Below are positions 27,917 to 41,740 of a stretch of 64,000 nucleotides of DNA, in pieces. Each line of letters opens with the position of its first letter. Within the stretch, counting starts at the first letter, position 1. The translations under genes and the position numbers were made by a program. The notes beneath the pieces are model-generated. The model did no database searches and was not told where the DNA came from. It saw only the letters and a program-made list of their open reading frames with translations. The DNA comes from Branchiostoma lanceolatum (lineage: Eukaryota; Chordata; Leptocardii; Amphioxiformes; Branchiostomatidae): positions 23,339,881 through 23,403,880 of the forward strand of contig NC_089728.1 in assembly GCF_035083965.1 (NCBI RefSeq), read 5' to 3'.

Positions 27917-28224
27917 CCGTCTTGTCAAGCTGGTCTGAAGTAACAATGGCACGGACTTATAGTCGGAAATATCGCAGCTCACTTACTGGAAATATGACGA
28001 ATATCTCAAGATCTGGAGGCTAGTGATCAGCCGCTTCCATCAAATTGGCTAGATGTGAATCTTCTTTTGTACATCATTTCTCATGCCTGTTAAGGGAGAA
28101 TTCCCACTATAGAGTTTGAAAAGAAATACAAGTTTCGCCGCGACTGACAATAGGACACAGACAAGCTGTGACGTTTCCGTCTAGGTCCGTACCATTGTTA
28201 CTTCACGCCAGCTTGACAAGACGG
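27917..28224. repeat. Inverted-repeat element upstream of H1, unit 6
   Basis: Unchanged copy of the 308-bp element. Confidence 0.85.
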
Positions 28225-28265
28225 TGGTTTCATTTGCACGTCTAACGCAGACAAGGTAATCCAGC

Positions 28266-28838
28266 ATGTCCGCTCCAGCATCGTCCCCCAAGAAGGCCAG
28301 GAAGCCAACGGCACCCAAGGGCCCTGCGGCTCACCCGCCCACCACTGTTATGGTTACGGCGGCTGTGGAAGCGCTCAAGGACCGTACCGGTTCTTCTCTG
28401 TTGGCCATCAAGAAGTACATTGCTGGTAACTACAAGTTCGACGTGGAGAAGAAAGCGCACTTCGTCAAGCGCGCCCTGAAATCCTTGGTGGAGAAGGGTA
28501 CCCTCATCCAGGTCAAAGGAACTGGGGCGTCGGGATCCTTCAAGATCAACGTGGCAGCCAAGAAAGCCGCCGAGAAGGCCGCAAAGAAAGCCGTCAAGAA
28601 GCCGGTCAAGAAACCTGTGGCTAAGAAAGCCGCAAAACCCAAGACCACCAAGCCCAAAAAGCCAAAGGCTAAGAAGGCTACCACCCCCAAGAAGACCAAG
28701 AAACCGACTACCAAGAAGACCAAGAAATCTCCGGCCAAGAAACCCGCTGCCAAGAAATCCACAAAAAAGACTCCGGCAAAGAAGATTGCAAAGAAGGCGG
28801 CGCCTGCCAAGAAAGCGTCCAAGCCCAAGAAGAAGTGA
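28266..28838 (+). CDS. H1: Linker histone H1, unit 6
   Basis: 190 residues, identical protein. This is the last H1 in the window. Confidence 0.98.
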   Translation: MSAPASSPKKARKPTAPKGPAAHPPTTVMVTAAVEALKDRTGSSLLAIKKYIAGNYKFDVEKKAHFVKRALKSLVEKGTLIQVKGTGASGSFKINVAAKKAAEKAAKKAVKKPVKKPVAKKAAKPKTTKPKKPKAKKATTPKKTKKPTTKKTKKSPAKKPAAKKSTKKTPAKKIAKKAAPAKKASKPKKK

Positions 28839-28869
28839 TGACCTGACCGTCGAAGTTTCTGCGAACCCC

Positions 28870-28885
28870 GGCCCTTTTCAGGGCC
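28870..28885 (+). terminator. Histone 3' stem-loop, H1 unit 6
   Basis: Identical hairpin. Confidence 0.97.
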
Positions 28886-28949
28886 ACCCACATCCTTACA
28901 AAAGAACTATGTCAATCATATAAGTGATACATAAAATAGAATGAAAGCA

Positions 28950-28978
28950 CCCCCCCCCCCCCCCCACACACACACACC
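28950..28978. repeat. Poly-C (16) plus AC tract, H1-H3 spacer unit 6
   Basis: The longest C-tract at this site. Confidence 0.95.
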
Positions 28979-29326
28979 GTGACACAAACACGCGTAGAGC
29001 ACATGTATAACAACACACACATGTTGGAAGGGAAGGATGGGTGAACGAACATACGTACAGAAGCACACACCCAGGTGAACGGACTGATGTTAATTTCTCG
29101 CCGGAAATCAATTAATCAATCGACAACTTTATTGAGTACAAAGATGATGTTTCGTTACCACTGTCCGTCTATCCGCACCAAAGTGTGTACAAACATACAA
29201 AAATACACTTGTAGCCCATAGTAATTCTGTTGTAGCGCTCAAGATATCCTTGCAACATTTCCTCTGTGACCCCCAAAAGTGCCGAGCTTGCCGCTGAATA
29301 TCGGATCCTGGAGACATGAAAACTGA

Positions 29327-29424
29327 CCAATCACGAGGCCAGATTTGGGTAAGACAACCAATCAGACGGCAGGGCACCGGCCAATTGAAAACCTCGGGGC
29401 ATCTAATTAGCGGTTGTTATAAAT
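29327..29424 (+). promoter_or_regulatory. H3 promoter, unit 6
   Basis: Three CCAAT boxes and TATAAAT (29418-29424). Confidence 0.88.
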
Positions 29425-29449
29425 TCACTCTCCACAGTCTGCCGACTAG

Positions 29450-29902
<453 letters not shown>

Positions 29903-29933
29903 GCTTGATCGGAGCAAGATCAACATTAACACC

Positions 29934-29949
29934 GGCCCTTTTCAGGGCC
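29934..29949 (+). terminator. Histone 3' stem-loop, H3 unit 6
   Basis: Identical hairpin. Confidence 0.97.
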
Positions 29950-30116
29950 ACTGACATATCCCAGAAAGATCTACATCGTTCACATTTCTTTAAACAGACC
30001 CCCCTTTTCCAAGACACGGTTTAACAATTAAACTGCAGAGTTACACGGTTACACAACCATCATCACTCGTTCTGCCCCCTTCCTTCCATCCAACCTCAGC
30101 GCTCATGGCTGCAAAC

Positions 30117-30156
30117 ACATACATACATACATACATACATACATACCCCCCCCCCC
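30117..30156. repeat. (ACAT)7 plus poly-C (11), H3-H2A spacer unit 6
   Basis: C count 11. Confidence 0.95.
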
Positions 30157-30573
30157 ATGAAACTTGACACGTATAGTCGTGTGTATTGCGCGTGCCGCAC
30201 ACGTGCCGGACGGTCTATTTACCCGGTTACCCAAATGTTGTACAATATGTCAGCGAGCATGACACGGCCCACACGGACAGATGAAGAAGGAAGTGATATT
30301 GCGCTCATTTCTCGTATCATTTCTCCGATCTCTTCTTGCTCTCGCACTTGATGTGTAACGTTGTCTTAGCTATCAAGGTATGGGGTATGCAACGTGATTG
30401 TATTACTAATAATAATGTAAACGTTGTCTAGTCTTTGTCTAATATAAGCAGATGCAGTGTGTGTAAGAGATACAAATGTATTAAAGTCTTTTTTTTTCAT
30501 TTCACCATGAATAGTTAGTCGTATGTATGAAGCAAGTGTGAAGATGATACAGTTCCTTTGAAAGGATGTGGGT

Positions 30574-30589
30574 GGCCCTGAAAAGGGCC
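30574..30589 (-). terminator. Histone 3' stem-loop, H2A unit 6
   Basis: Minus-strand hairpin. Confidence 0.97.
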
Positions 30590-30613
30590 TGGGTTTAGGT
30601 ACACGTCTGGAAT

Positions 30614-31246
<633 letters not shown>

Positions 31247-31609
31247 ATGCCACCAAGTGGAAAAGCCGTCAAAAAAGCTGGCAAAGCCAGGCCCGCCGGA
31301 GACAAGAAGCGTGGAAGGAGGAGAAAGAGAAGGGAGACCTTCGGCGTCTACATCTACAAGGTGCTGAAACAGGTGCACCCCGACACCGGCGTCTCCAGCA
31401 AGGCCATGGGAATCATGAATTCCTTCGTCAACGACATTTTTGAACGGATCGCCGCAGAGGCCTCTCGACTCGCCAACTACAACAAGCGCTCCACCATCAG
31501 CAGCCGCGAGATCCAGACCGCCGTGCGACTCCTGCTGCCGGGCGAGCTGGCCAAGCACGCCGTCAGCGAGGGCACCAAGGCCGTCACCAAGTACACCAGC
31601 TCCAAGTAG
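31247..31609 (+). CDS. H2B: Histone H2B, unit 6
   Basis: Identical protein, with AAA for Lys10. Confidence 0.99.
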   Translation: MPPSGKAVKKAGKARPAGDKKRGRRRKRRETFGVYIYKVLKQVHPDTGVSSKAMGIMNSFVNDIFERIAAEASRLANYNKRSTISSREIQTAVRLLLPGELAKHAVSEGTKAVTKYTSSK

Positions 31610-31641
31610 ATCTACCGCCAGTGCCAGAGATATATAACCCC

Positions 31642-31657
31642 GGCCTTTTTCAAGGCC
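31642..31657 (+). terminator. Histone 3' stem-loop, H2B unit 6 (variant stem)
   Basis: GGCCTTTTTCAAGGCC. Confidence 0.96.
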
Positions 31658-32097
31658 ACCCACATCCCCACAAAAGAGCTGTAGCAATCACACTTTGCCG
31701 TCAAACAAATCACCCAAGGCATGCACACGCCACTAACCTGCGACGGCAGGCGCATAGAACCCAACGACGCGCCCTAACAGGAGAGGGCTGCAACGCACAA
31801 CAAAGCCATCAACAATACACAACGCAACACAATGCAATACAATACAAGAAATAAAGTGTCTTCTGACGTGATAAAAATCTACACAACGTTCTGTTTGTTA
31901 TCATCAAACAGAACAGAGCCAACAGACGTTGCCTTCTGGAACAAATGTCGCCGCCTGTGACGTTGTTCACGGGACGTTCTTTAGAACAACGAAATAGTCG
32001 TTGCGTCGATTGGCGTTATTTTCCTGTCGAATGCCTTCAACGTATTATCAGACAGACAATGTCTGATATGTGTAGTCAAACTTATGAGCGCTAATGG

Positions 32098-32132
<35 letters not shown>

Positions 32133-32338
32133 CGTAGACGTTTCCGTGTCTCGCTTGCCCTGTGCTTCTTGTCATCTTCGATATATATCGTTAGGGGGCG
32201 TTCTTTAGTTTGCTTTGCTTTCTTTCCTTCGTCTTGCTAATATTTCTTATCTCCGAAAATAGTGGTCTTGCCGATGGGAAAGCCTCGGCGTGGATTCGTC
32301 TTTTGTAACTCCTATGGGTTGGCGGATGGCGTCTTCCC
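31658..32338. other. H2B-H4 spacer, unit 6
   Basis: 4-6 haplotype. AATAAA at 31850, hairpin at 31888-31914 and GT run at 32101-32131. No gene seen. Confidence 0.85.
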
Positions 32339-32793
<455 letters not shown>

Positions 32794-32827
32794 AGGACCC
32801 GGCTGACTTATCATCGCAAGCAACCCC

Positions 32828-32843
32828 GGCCCTTTTCAGGGCC
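32828..32843 (+). terminator. Histone 3' stem-loop, H4 unit 6
   Basis: Same hairpin and downstream element. Confidence 0.97.
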
Positions 32844-32961
32844 ATCCAAATGTCCAAGAAAGAGCTGTATTTTCTCACAACAAACACGGCCCTACACACG
32901 TACACACCTGACTCGAACGATGAACATGACATACAATGATCATTCCAACCCCAAGAACACA

Positions 32962-33410
32962 GAGACCACGATTGTAGTTCTTTATTTCTTTGTGCGTGAG
33001 TGGTCTTTTTTGGTTGACGTGTTTATTTTTGGGCAGGTGTTTGTCGTTTCTGCTGAAGCGTATATCAAACATATTTCCCTTGTAAATTGGTTGATGTCGT
33101 CGGCTTTGCTGTTTATCTTGGTGTGCGTTTTGGCGTGGAAGGAGACATCAAAGTGAGGTGTTGTTTGGTGCGGTGCGGCGGAGGGATCTTGATTTATTTG
33201 ATAGTGTGTGTGTTGTATCGTAGTTTAATACTCCATATGTGTTGTGGATCGCTCATAGTGAAGTTTCTTTTCGACTAGCTGTAAGATTCTGCCGTCTTGT
33301 CAAGCTGGTCTGAAGTAACAATGGCACGGACTTATAGTCGGAAATATCGCAGCTCACTTACTGGAAATATGACGAATATCTCAAGATCTGGAGGCTAGTG
33401 ATCAGCCGCT
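32962..33410. repeat. Truncated histone unit 7, left part
   Basis: Identical to the other units up to the word CAGCCGCT (equivalent to base 1160 of unit 1), where the assembly gap begins. It contains the left arm (33292-33331) and part of the interior of the inverted-repeat element. No gene remains. Confidence 0.95.
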
Positions 33411-33510
33411 NNNNNNNNNNNNNNNNNNNNNNNNNNNNNNNNNNNNNNNNNNNNNNNNNNNNNNNNNNNNNNNNNNNNNNNNNNNNNNNNNNNNNNNNNN
33501 NNNNNNNNNN
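33411..33510. other. Assembly gap of exactly 100 N
   Basis: The round length suggests a placeholder of unknown size between the histone array and the satellite. Confidence 0.99.
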
Positions 33511-34718
33511 AGACAGAGAGCCACACAGACAGAGAGTATGGCAGACAAGACAGAGAGTCACACAGACAGAGAGCCAGGCAGACAGAGAGCCCCACAGCCT
33601 GAGATTCAGACAGACAGAGAGTCAGACAGACAGAGAGTCAGGCAGACAGAGAGTCAGGCAGACAGAGAGTAAAACAGACAGAGAGTGAGACAGACAGAGA
33701 GTCAGGCAAACAGAGAGTCAGGCAGACAGAGAGTCAGACAGACAGAGAGCCAGGCAGACAGAGAGCCACACAGACAGAGAGTCAGGCAGACAGAGAGTCA
33801 CACACACAGAGAGTCAGGCGGACAGAGAGTCAGAAAGACAGAGAGTCAGGCAGACGGAGAGTCAGGCAGACTGAGATTCAGACAGACAGAGAGTCAGGCA
33901 GACAGAGAGCCACACAGACAGAGAGTATGGCAGACAAGACAGAGAGTCATACAGACAGAGAGCCAGGCAGACAGAGAGCCACACAGACAGAGAGTCAGGC
34001 AGACAGAGAGTCACACAGACAGAGAGTCAGGCGGACAGAGAGTCAGACAGACAGAGAGTCAGACAGACAGAGAGTCAGACAGACAGAGAGTAAAACAGAG
34101 AGAGATTCAGACAGACAGAGATTCAGACAGACAGAGTGTCAGACAGACAGAGAGTCAGGCAGACAAAGAGTCAGACAGACAGAGAGTCAGGCAGACAGAG
34201 AGCCACACAGACAGAGAGTATGGCAGACAAGACAGAGAGTCAGACAGACAGAGAGCCAGGCAGACAGAGAGCCACACAGACTGAGAGTCAGGCAGACTGA
34301 GAGTCAGACAGACAGAGAGTCAGACAGACGGAGAGTCAGGCAGACTGAGAGTCAGACAGACAGAGAGTCAATCAGACAGAGAGTCAGGCAGACAGAGAGT
34401 CAGGCAGACAGAGAGTCAGATAAACAGAGAGTAAAACAGACAGAGAGTGAGACAGACAGAGAATCAGGCAGACAGAGAGTCAGACAGACAGAGAGTCATG
34501 CAGATAGAGAGTCAGACAGACAAAGAGTAAGGCAGACAGAGAGTCAGGCAGACAGAGAGTCAGATAGACAGAGAGTCAGACAGACAGAGAGTCAGGCGCA
34601 CTGAGAGTCATCCAGACAGAGAGTCATCCAGACAGAGAGTCAGGCAGACAGAGAGTCAGACAGACAGAGAGTCAGGCAGACAGAGAGTCAGATAGACAGA
34701 TAGTATAACAGACAGAGA

Positions 34719-34910
34719 GTGAGACAGACAGAGAGTCAGGCAGACAGGGAGTCAGGCACACTGAGAGTCAGACAGACAGAGAGTCATCCAGACAGAGAGT
34801 CAGACGGACAGAGAGCCAGGCAGAAAGAGAGTCAGGCAGACAGAGTGTCAGGCAGACAGAGAGTCAGACAGACAGAGAGTCAGACAGACGGACCGAGAAT
34901 CAGACAGACA
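34719..34910. repeat. Marker block of the satellite higher-order repeat (first copy)
   Basis: A series GTGAGACAG ... CAGGGAGTCAGGCACACTG ... GTCATCCAGAC ... GACGGACAGAGAGCC ... AGAGTGTCAG ... GACGGACCGAG. Full or near-full copies start at 34719, 36149, 40794, 42676, 44808, 46378, 48540, 52809, 53621, 56723, 57861, 58085, 61160 and 61880, with a decayed one near 54832. Spacing is irregular, from 0.2 to 4.6 kb. Confidence 0.85.
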
Positions 34911-35194
34911 GAGAGCAGGGCAGACAGAGAGTCAGACAGACAGACAGACAGAGAGTCAGACAGACAGAGAGTCAGACAGAGAGACAGAGAGTCAGACAGA
35001 CAGAGAGTCAAACAGAGAGCCTGGCAAACAAACAGAGAGTCAGACAGACACATAGAGAGTCAGGCAGACAGAGGGTCAGACAGGCAGACAGACAGAGAGT
35101 CAGGAAGACTGAGAGTCAGGCGGACAGAGAGTCACACAGACAGAGAGTCAGACAGAGGGAGAGCCAGGCAGACACACAGAGAGTCAAACAGACA

Positions 35195-35250
35195 GAGATA
35201 GGCAAACAAATAGCCAGATAGAAAGAGTCTCAGACAGAAAGAGATTCAGA
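35195..35250. repeat. GATAGGCAAACA marker of the satellite (first of 12 copies)
   Basis: The rare series GAGATAGGCAAACA, TAGCCAGATAGAAAGAG and TCTCAGACAGAAAGAG recurs starting near 35195, 36765, 37295, 41274, 43168, 45320, 46854, 54117, 55325, 57203, 58563 and 59940. It breaks the 16-bp register and makes a good landmark for aligning higher-order copies. Confidence 0.85.
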
Positions 35251-38200
35251 CAGACAGAGAGTCAGGCAGACAGGGAGTAATGCAGACAGAGTGTCAGACA
35301 GACAGAGAGTCAGACAGACAGAGAGTCAGGCAGACAGAGAGTCAGGCAGACAGAGAGTCAGACAGGCAGAGAGTCAGACAGACAGAGAATCAGGCAGACA
35401 GAAAGTAAAACAGACAGAGAGTCAGACAGACAGAGAGTCAGGCAGACAGAGAGTCAGACAGACAGAGAGTCAGACAGACAGAGAATCAGGCAGACAGAGA
35501 GTAAAACAGACAGAGAGTCAGACAGACAGAGACTCAGGCAGACAGAGAGTCAGGCAGACAGAGAGCCACACAGACGAGAGTCACACAGACAGAGAGTCAG
35601 GCAGACGGAGAGTCAGAAAGGCAGACAAATTGAGAGTCAGGCAGACAGAGAGTCAGACAGACAGAGAGTCAGGCAGGCTGAGAGTCAGACAGACAGAGAG
35701 TCAGACAGACAGAGAGTCAGGCAGACATAGAGTCAGGCAGACAGAGAGTCAAACAGACCGAGAATCAGACAGACAAAGAGCCAGACAGACAGAGAGTCAG
35801 GGAGAGAGAGAGTCAGGCAGACAGAGAGTCAGGCAGACAGAGAGTCAGATAAACAGAGAGTAAAAACAGACAGAGAGTGAGACAGACATAGAATCAGGCA
35901 GACAGAGAGTCAGACAGACAGAGAGTCAGGAAGATAGAGAGTCAGACAGACAGAGAGTAAGGCAGACAGAGAGTCAGGCAGACAGAGAGTCAGATAGACA
36001 GAGAGTCAGACATACAGAGAGTCAGGCACACTGAGAGTCATCCAGACAGAGAGTCATCCAGACAGAGAGTCAGGCAGACAGAGAGTCAGACAGACAGAGA
36101 GTCAGGCAGACAGAGAGTCAGATAGACAGAGAGTAAAACAGACAGAGAGTGAGACAGACAGAGAGTCAGGCAGACAAGGAGTCAGGCACACTGAGAGTCA
36201 GACAGACAGAGAGTCATCCAGACAGAGAGTCAGACGGACAGAGAGCCAGGCAGACAGAGAGTCAGGCAGACAGAGTGTCAGGCGGACAGAGAGTCAGACA
36301 AGCAGAGAGTCAGACAGACAGACTGAGAATCAGACAGACAGAGAGCAGGGCAGACAGAGAGCCAGGCAGACAGAGAGCCAGACAGACAGAGAGTCAGGCA
36401 GACAGAGAGTCAGACAGACAGAGAGTCAGTGAGACAGAGTGTCAGGCAGACAGAGAGTCAGACAGACAGACAGAGAGTCGGACAGACAGAGAGTCAGACA
36501 GACAGACAGACAGACAGAGAGTCAGACAGACAGAGAGTCAGACAGAGAGACAGAGAGTCAGACAGACAGAATGTCAGACAGAGGGAGAGCCTGGCAAACA
36601 AACAGAGAGTCAGACAGACACATAGAGAGTCAGGCAGACAGAGAGTCAGACAGGTACACAGACAGAGAGTCAGGAAGACTGAGAGTCAGGCAGACAGAGA
36701 GTCACACAGACAGAGAGTCAGACAGAGGGAGAGCCAGGCAGACACACAGAGAGTCAGACAGACAGAGATAGGCAAACAGATAGCCAGATAGAAAGAGTCT
36801 CAAACAGAGAGTCAGAGAGTCAGACAGACAGAGAGTCAGGCAGACAGAGAGTAAGGCAGACAGGGAGTCGGACACGCAGAGAGTCAGGCGGACAGAGAGT
36901 CATACAGACAGAGAGTCAGGCAGACAGAGAGTCAGACAGACAGAGAGTCAGTGAGACAGAGTGTCAGGCAGACAGAGAGTCAGACAGACAGACAGACAGA
37001 GAGTCAGACAGACAGAGAGTCAGACAGACGGACAGACAGAGAGTCAGACAGACAGAGAGTCAGACAGAGAGACAGAGAGGCAGACAGACAGAGAGTCAGA
37101 CAGACAGACAGACAGAGAGTCAGACAGACAGAGAGTCAGACAGACACATAGAGAGTCAGGCAGACAGAGAGTCAGACAGGCAGACAGACAGACAGCGAGT
37201 CAGGAAGACTGAGAGTCAGGCAGACAGAGTGTCACACAGACAGAGAGTCAGACAGAAGGAGAGCCAGGCAGACACACAGAGAGTCAGACAGACAGAGATA
37301 GGCAAACAGATAGCCAGATAGAAAGAGTCTCAGACAGAAAGAGATTCAGACAGACAGAGAGTCAGGCAGACAGAGAGTAAGGCAGACAGAGAGTCAGACA
37401 GACAGAGAGTCAGACGGACAGAGAGTCAGGCAGAGAGAGAGTCAGACAGGCAGACAGACTGAGAGTCAGACAGACAGAGAGTCAGGCAGACAGAGAGCCA
37501 CACAGACAGAGAGTCAGGCAGACAGAGAGTCAGACAGACAGAGAGTCAGACAGACAGAGAATCAGGCAGACAGAGAGTAAAACAGACAGAGAGTCAGACA
37601 GACAGAGACTCAGGCAGACAGAGAGTCAGGCAGACAGAGAGTCAGACAGGCAGAGAGTCAAACAGACAGAGAATCAGGCAGACAGAGAGTAAAACAGACA
37701 GAGAGTCAGACAGACAGAGAGTCAGGCAGACAGAGAGTCAGGAAGACAGAGAGTAAAACAGACAGATAGTCAGACACACAGAGACTCAGGCAGACAGAGA
37801 GTCAGGCAGACAGAGAGCCACACAGACAGAGAGTCAGGCAGACAGAGACTCAGGCAGACAGAGAGTCAGACAGACAGAGAGTGAGGCAGACAGAGAGCCA
37901 CACAGACAGAGAGTATAACAGACAGAGAGTGAGACAGACAGAGAGTCAGGCAGACAGAGAGTCAGGCAGACAGAGAGTCAGAAAGGCAGACAAACTGAGA
38001 GTCAGGCAGACTGAGAGTCAGACAGACAGAGAGTCAGGCAGACAGAGAGCCATACAGCCTGAGAGTCAGGCAGACAGAGAGTCAGACAGACAGAGAGTGA
38101 GGCAGACAGAGAGCCACACAGACAGAGAGTATAACAGACAGAGAGTGAGACAGACAGAGAGTCAGGCAGACAGAGAGTCAGGCAGACAGAGAGTCAGACA

Positions 38201-40387
38201 GGCAGACAAACTGAGAGTCAGGCAGACAGAGAGCCACACAGACAGAGAGTCAGGCAGACAGAGAGTCACACAGACAGAGAGTCAGGAGGACAGAGAGTCA
38301 GACAGACAGAGAGTCAGGCAGACGGAGAGTCAGGCAGACTGAGAGTCAGACAGACAGAGAGTCAGGCGGACAGAGGGTCAGACAGACAGAGAGTCAGGCA
38401 GACGGAGAGTCAGGCAGACGTAGAGTCAGACAGATAGACAGAGATTCAGACAGACAGAGATTCAGACAGACAGAGTGTCAGACAGACAGAGAGCCACACA
38501 GACAGAGAGTCCGGCAGACAGAGAGTCACACAGACAGAGAGTCAGGCGGACAGAGAGTCAGACAGACGGAGAGTCAGGCAGACTGAGATTCAGACAGACA
38601 GAGAGTCAGGCAGACAGAGAGTCAGGCAGACAGAGAGTCAGGCAGACAGAGAGTCAGACAGACAGAGAGTCAGACAGACAGAGAGTCAGATAGACAGAGA
38701 TTCAGACAGACAGAGATTCAGACAGACAGAGTGTCAGACAGACAGTGAGCCACACAGACAGAGAAGTCAGGCAGACAGAGAGTCACACAGACAGAGAGTC
38801 AGGCGGACAGAGAGTCAGACAGACGGAGAGTCAGGCAGACTGAGAGTCAGACAGACAGAGAGTCAGGCAGACAGAGAGTCAGGCAGACAGAGAGTCAGGC
38901 AGACAGAGAGTCAGACAGACAGAGAGTCAGACAGACAGAGAGTCAGATAGACAGAGATTCAGACAGACAGAGATTCAGACAGACAGAGTGTCAGACAGAC
39001 AGAGAGTCAGGCAGACAAAGAGTCAGACAGACAGAGAGTCAGGCAGACAGAGAGCCACACAGACAGAGAGTATGGCAGACAAGACAGAGAGTCAGACAGA
39101 CAGAGAGCCAGGCAGACAGAGAGCCACACAGACAGAGAGTCAGGCAGACAGAGAGTCACACAGACAGAGAGTCAGGCGGACAGAGAGTCAGACAGACAGA
39201 GAGTCAGACAGACAGAGAGTCAGACAGACAGAGAGTAAAACAGAGAGAGATTCAGACAGACAGAGATTCAGACAGACAGAGTGTCAGACAGACAGAGAGT
39301 CAGGCAGACAAAGAGTCAGACAGACAGAGAGTCAGGCAGACAGAGAGCCACACAGACAGAGAGTATGGCAGACAAGACAGAGAGTCAGACAGACAGAGAG
39401 CCAGGCAGACAGAGAGCCACACAGACAGAGAGTCAGGCAGACTGAATGTAAGACAGACAGAGAATCAGGCAAACAGAGAGCCACACAGACAGAGAGTCCG
39501 GCAGACAGAGAGTCACACAGACAGAGAGTCAGACAGACAGAGAGTCAGGCAGACGGAGAGTCAGGCAGACTGAGAGTCAGACAGACAGAGAGTCAATCAG
39601 ACAGAGAGTCAGGCAGACAGAGAGTCAGGCAGACAGAGAGTCAGACAGACAGAGAGTCAGACAGACAGAGAGTAAAACAGAGAGAGATTCAGACAGACAG
39701 AGATTCAGACAGACAGAGTGTCAGACAGACAGAGAGTCAGGCAGACAAAGAGTCAGACAGACAGAGAGTCAGGCAGACAGAAGGTCAGACAGACAGAGAG
39801 TCAGGCAGACATAGAGTCAGGCAGACGGAGAGTCAGACAGACAGATAGTAGGACGGACAGAGAGTCAGACAGACAGAGAGTAAGAAAGACAGAGAATCAG
39901 ACAAACAGATAGCCTGGCAGACAAAGAGTCAGAAAGACAGAGAGTCAAACAGAGAGAGAATCAGACAGACAGAGAGCAGGACATACAGAGAGCCAGAGAG
40001 ACAGAGAGCCAGAGAGACAGAGAGCCAGACAGACAGAGAGTCAGGCAGACAGAGAGTCAGGCAGACAGAGAGTCAGACAGACAGGCAGACAGACAGAGAG
40101 TCAGGCAGGCTGAGAGTCAGACAGACAGAGAGTCAGACAGAGAGAGATTCAGACAGACAGAGATTCAGACAGACAGAGAGTCAGGCAGACAGAGAGCCAC
40201 ACCGACAGAGAGTATGGCAGACAAGACAGAGAGTCAGACAGACAGAGAGCCAGGCAGACAGAGAGCCACACAGACTGAGAGTCAGGCAGACTGAGAGTCA
40301 GACAGACAGAGAGTCAGGCAGACGGAGAGTCAGGCAGACGTAGAGCAGACAGATAGACAGAGAGTCAGACAGACGGAGTCAGACAGA

Positions 40388-41740
40388 CAGAGAGTCAGAC
40401 AGACGGAGAGTCAGGCAGACTGAGAGTCAGACAGACAGAGAGTCAATCAGACAGAGAGTCAGGCAGACAGAGAGTCAGGCAGACAGAGAGTCAGATAAAC
40501 AGAGAGTAAAACAGACAGAGAGTGAGACAGACAGAGAATCAGGCAGACAGAGAGTCAGACAGACAGAGAGTCATGCAGATAGAGAGTCAGACAGACAAAG
40601 AGTAAGGCAGACAGAGAGTCAGGCAGACAGAGAGTCAGATAGACAGAGAGTCAGACAGACAGAGAGTCAGGCACACTGAGAGTCATCCAGACAGAGAGTC
40701 ATCCAGACAGAGAGTCAGGCAGACAGAGAGTCAGACAGACAGAGAGTCAGGCAGACAGAGAGTCAGATAGACAGATAGTATAACAGACAGAGAGTGAGAC
40801 AGACAGAGAGTCAGGCAGACAGGGAGTCAGGCACACTGAGAGTCAGACAGACAGAGAGTCATCCAGACAGAGAGTCAGACGGACAGAGAGCCAGGCAGAA
40901 AGAGAGTCAGGCAGACAGAGTGTCAGGCAGACAGAGAGTCAGACAGACAGAGAGTCAGACAGACGGACCGAGAATCAGACAGACAGAGAGCAGGGCAGAC
41001 AGAGAGTCAGACAGACAGACAGACAGACAGAGAGTCAGACAGACAGAGAGTCAGACAGAGAGACAGAGAGTCAGACAGACAGAGAGTCAAACAGAGAGCC
41101 TGGCAAACAAACAGAGAGTCAGACAGACACATAGAGAGTCAGGCAGACAGAGAGTCAGACAGGCAGACAGACAGAGAGTCAGGAAGACTGAGAGTCAGGC
41201 GGACAGAGAGTCACACAGACAGAGAGTCAGACAGAGGGAGAGCCAGGCAGATACACAGAGAGTCAAACAGACAGAGATAGGCAAACAGATAGCCAGATAG
41301 AAAGAGTCTCAGACAGAAAGAGATTCAGACAGACAGAGAGTCAGGCAGACAGGGAGTAATGCAGACAGAGAGTCAGACAGACAGAGAGTCAGACAGACAG
41401 AGAGTCAGGCAGACAGAGAGTCAGGCAGACAGAGAGTCAGACAGGCAGAGAGTCAGACAGACAGACAGAGAATCAGGCAGACAGAAAGTAAAACAGACAG
41501 AGAGTCAGACAGACAGAGAGTCAGGCAGACAGAGAGTCAGACAGACAGAGAGTCAGACAGACAGAGAATCAGGCAGACAGAGAGTAAAACAGACAGAGAG
41601 TCAGACAGACAGAGAGTCAAGCACACGGAGATTCAGGCAGACAGAGAGCCACACAGACGAGAGTCACACAGACAGAGAGTCAGGCAGACGGAGAGTCAGA
41701 AAGGCAGACAAACTGAGAGTCAGGCAGACAGAGAGTCAGA
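40388..41740. repeat. Satellite segment duplicated from 34310-35660 (copy 2)
   Basis: Same order of rare variants as copy 1, at an offset of 6.07 to 6.08 kb. Confidence 0.85.

Larger units (their letters stand above)
34310..35660. repeat. Satellite segment duplicated at 40388-41740 (copy 1)
   Basis: Shares with 40388-41740 a series of rare variants in the same order: CAATCAGAC, GATAAACAG, CATGCAGATAG, ATAGTATAAC, GGCAGAAAGAG, CAGGGAGTAATGC and ACAGACGAGAG. A few single-base differences separate the copies. Confidence 0.85.
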
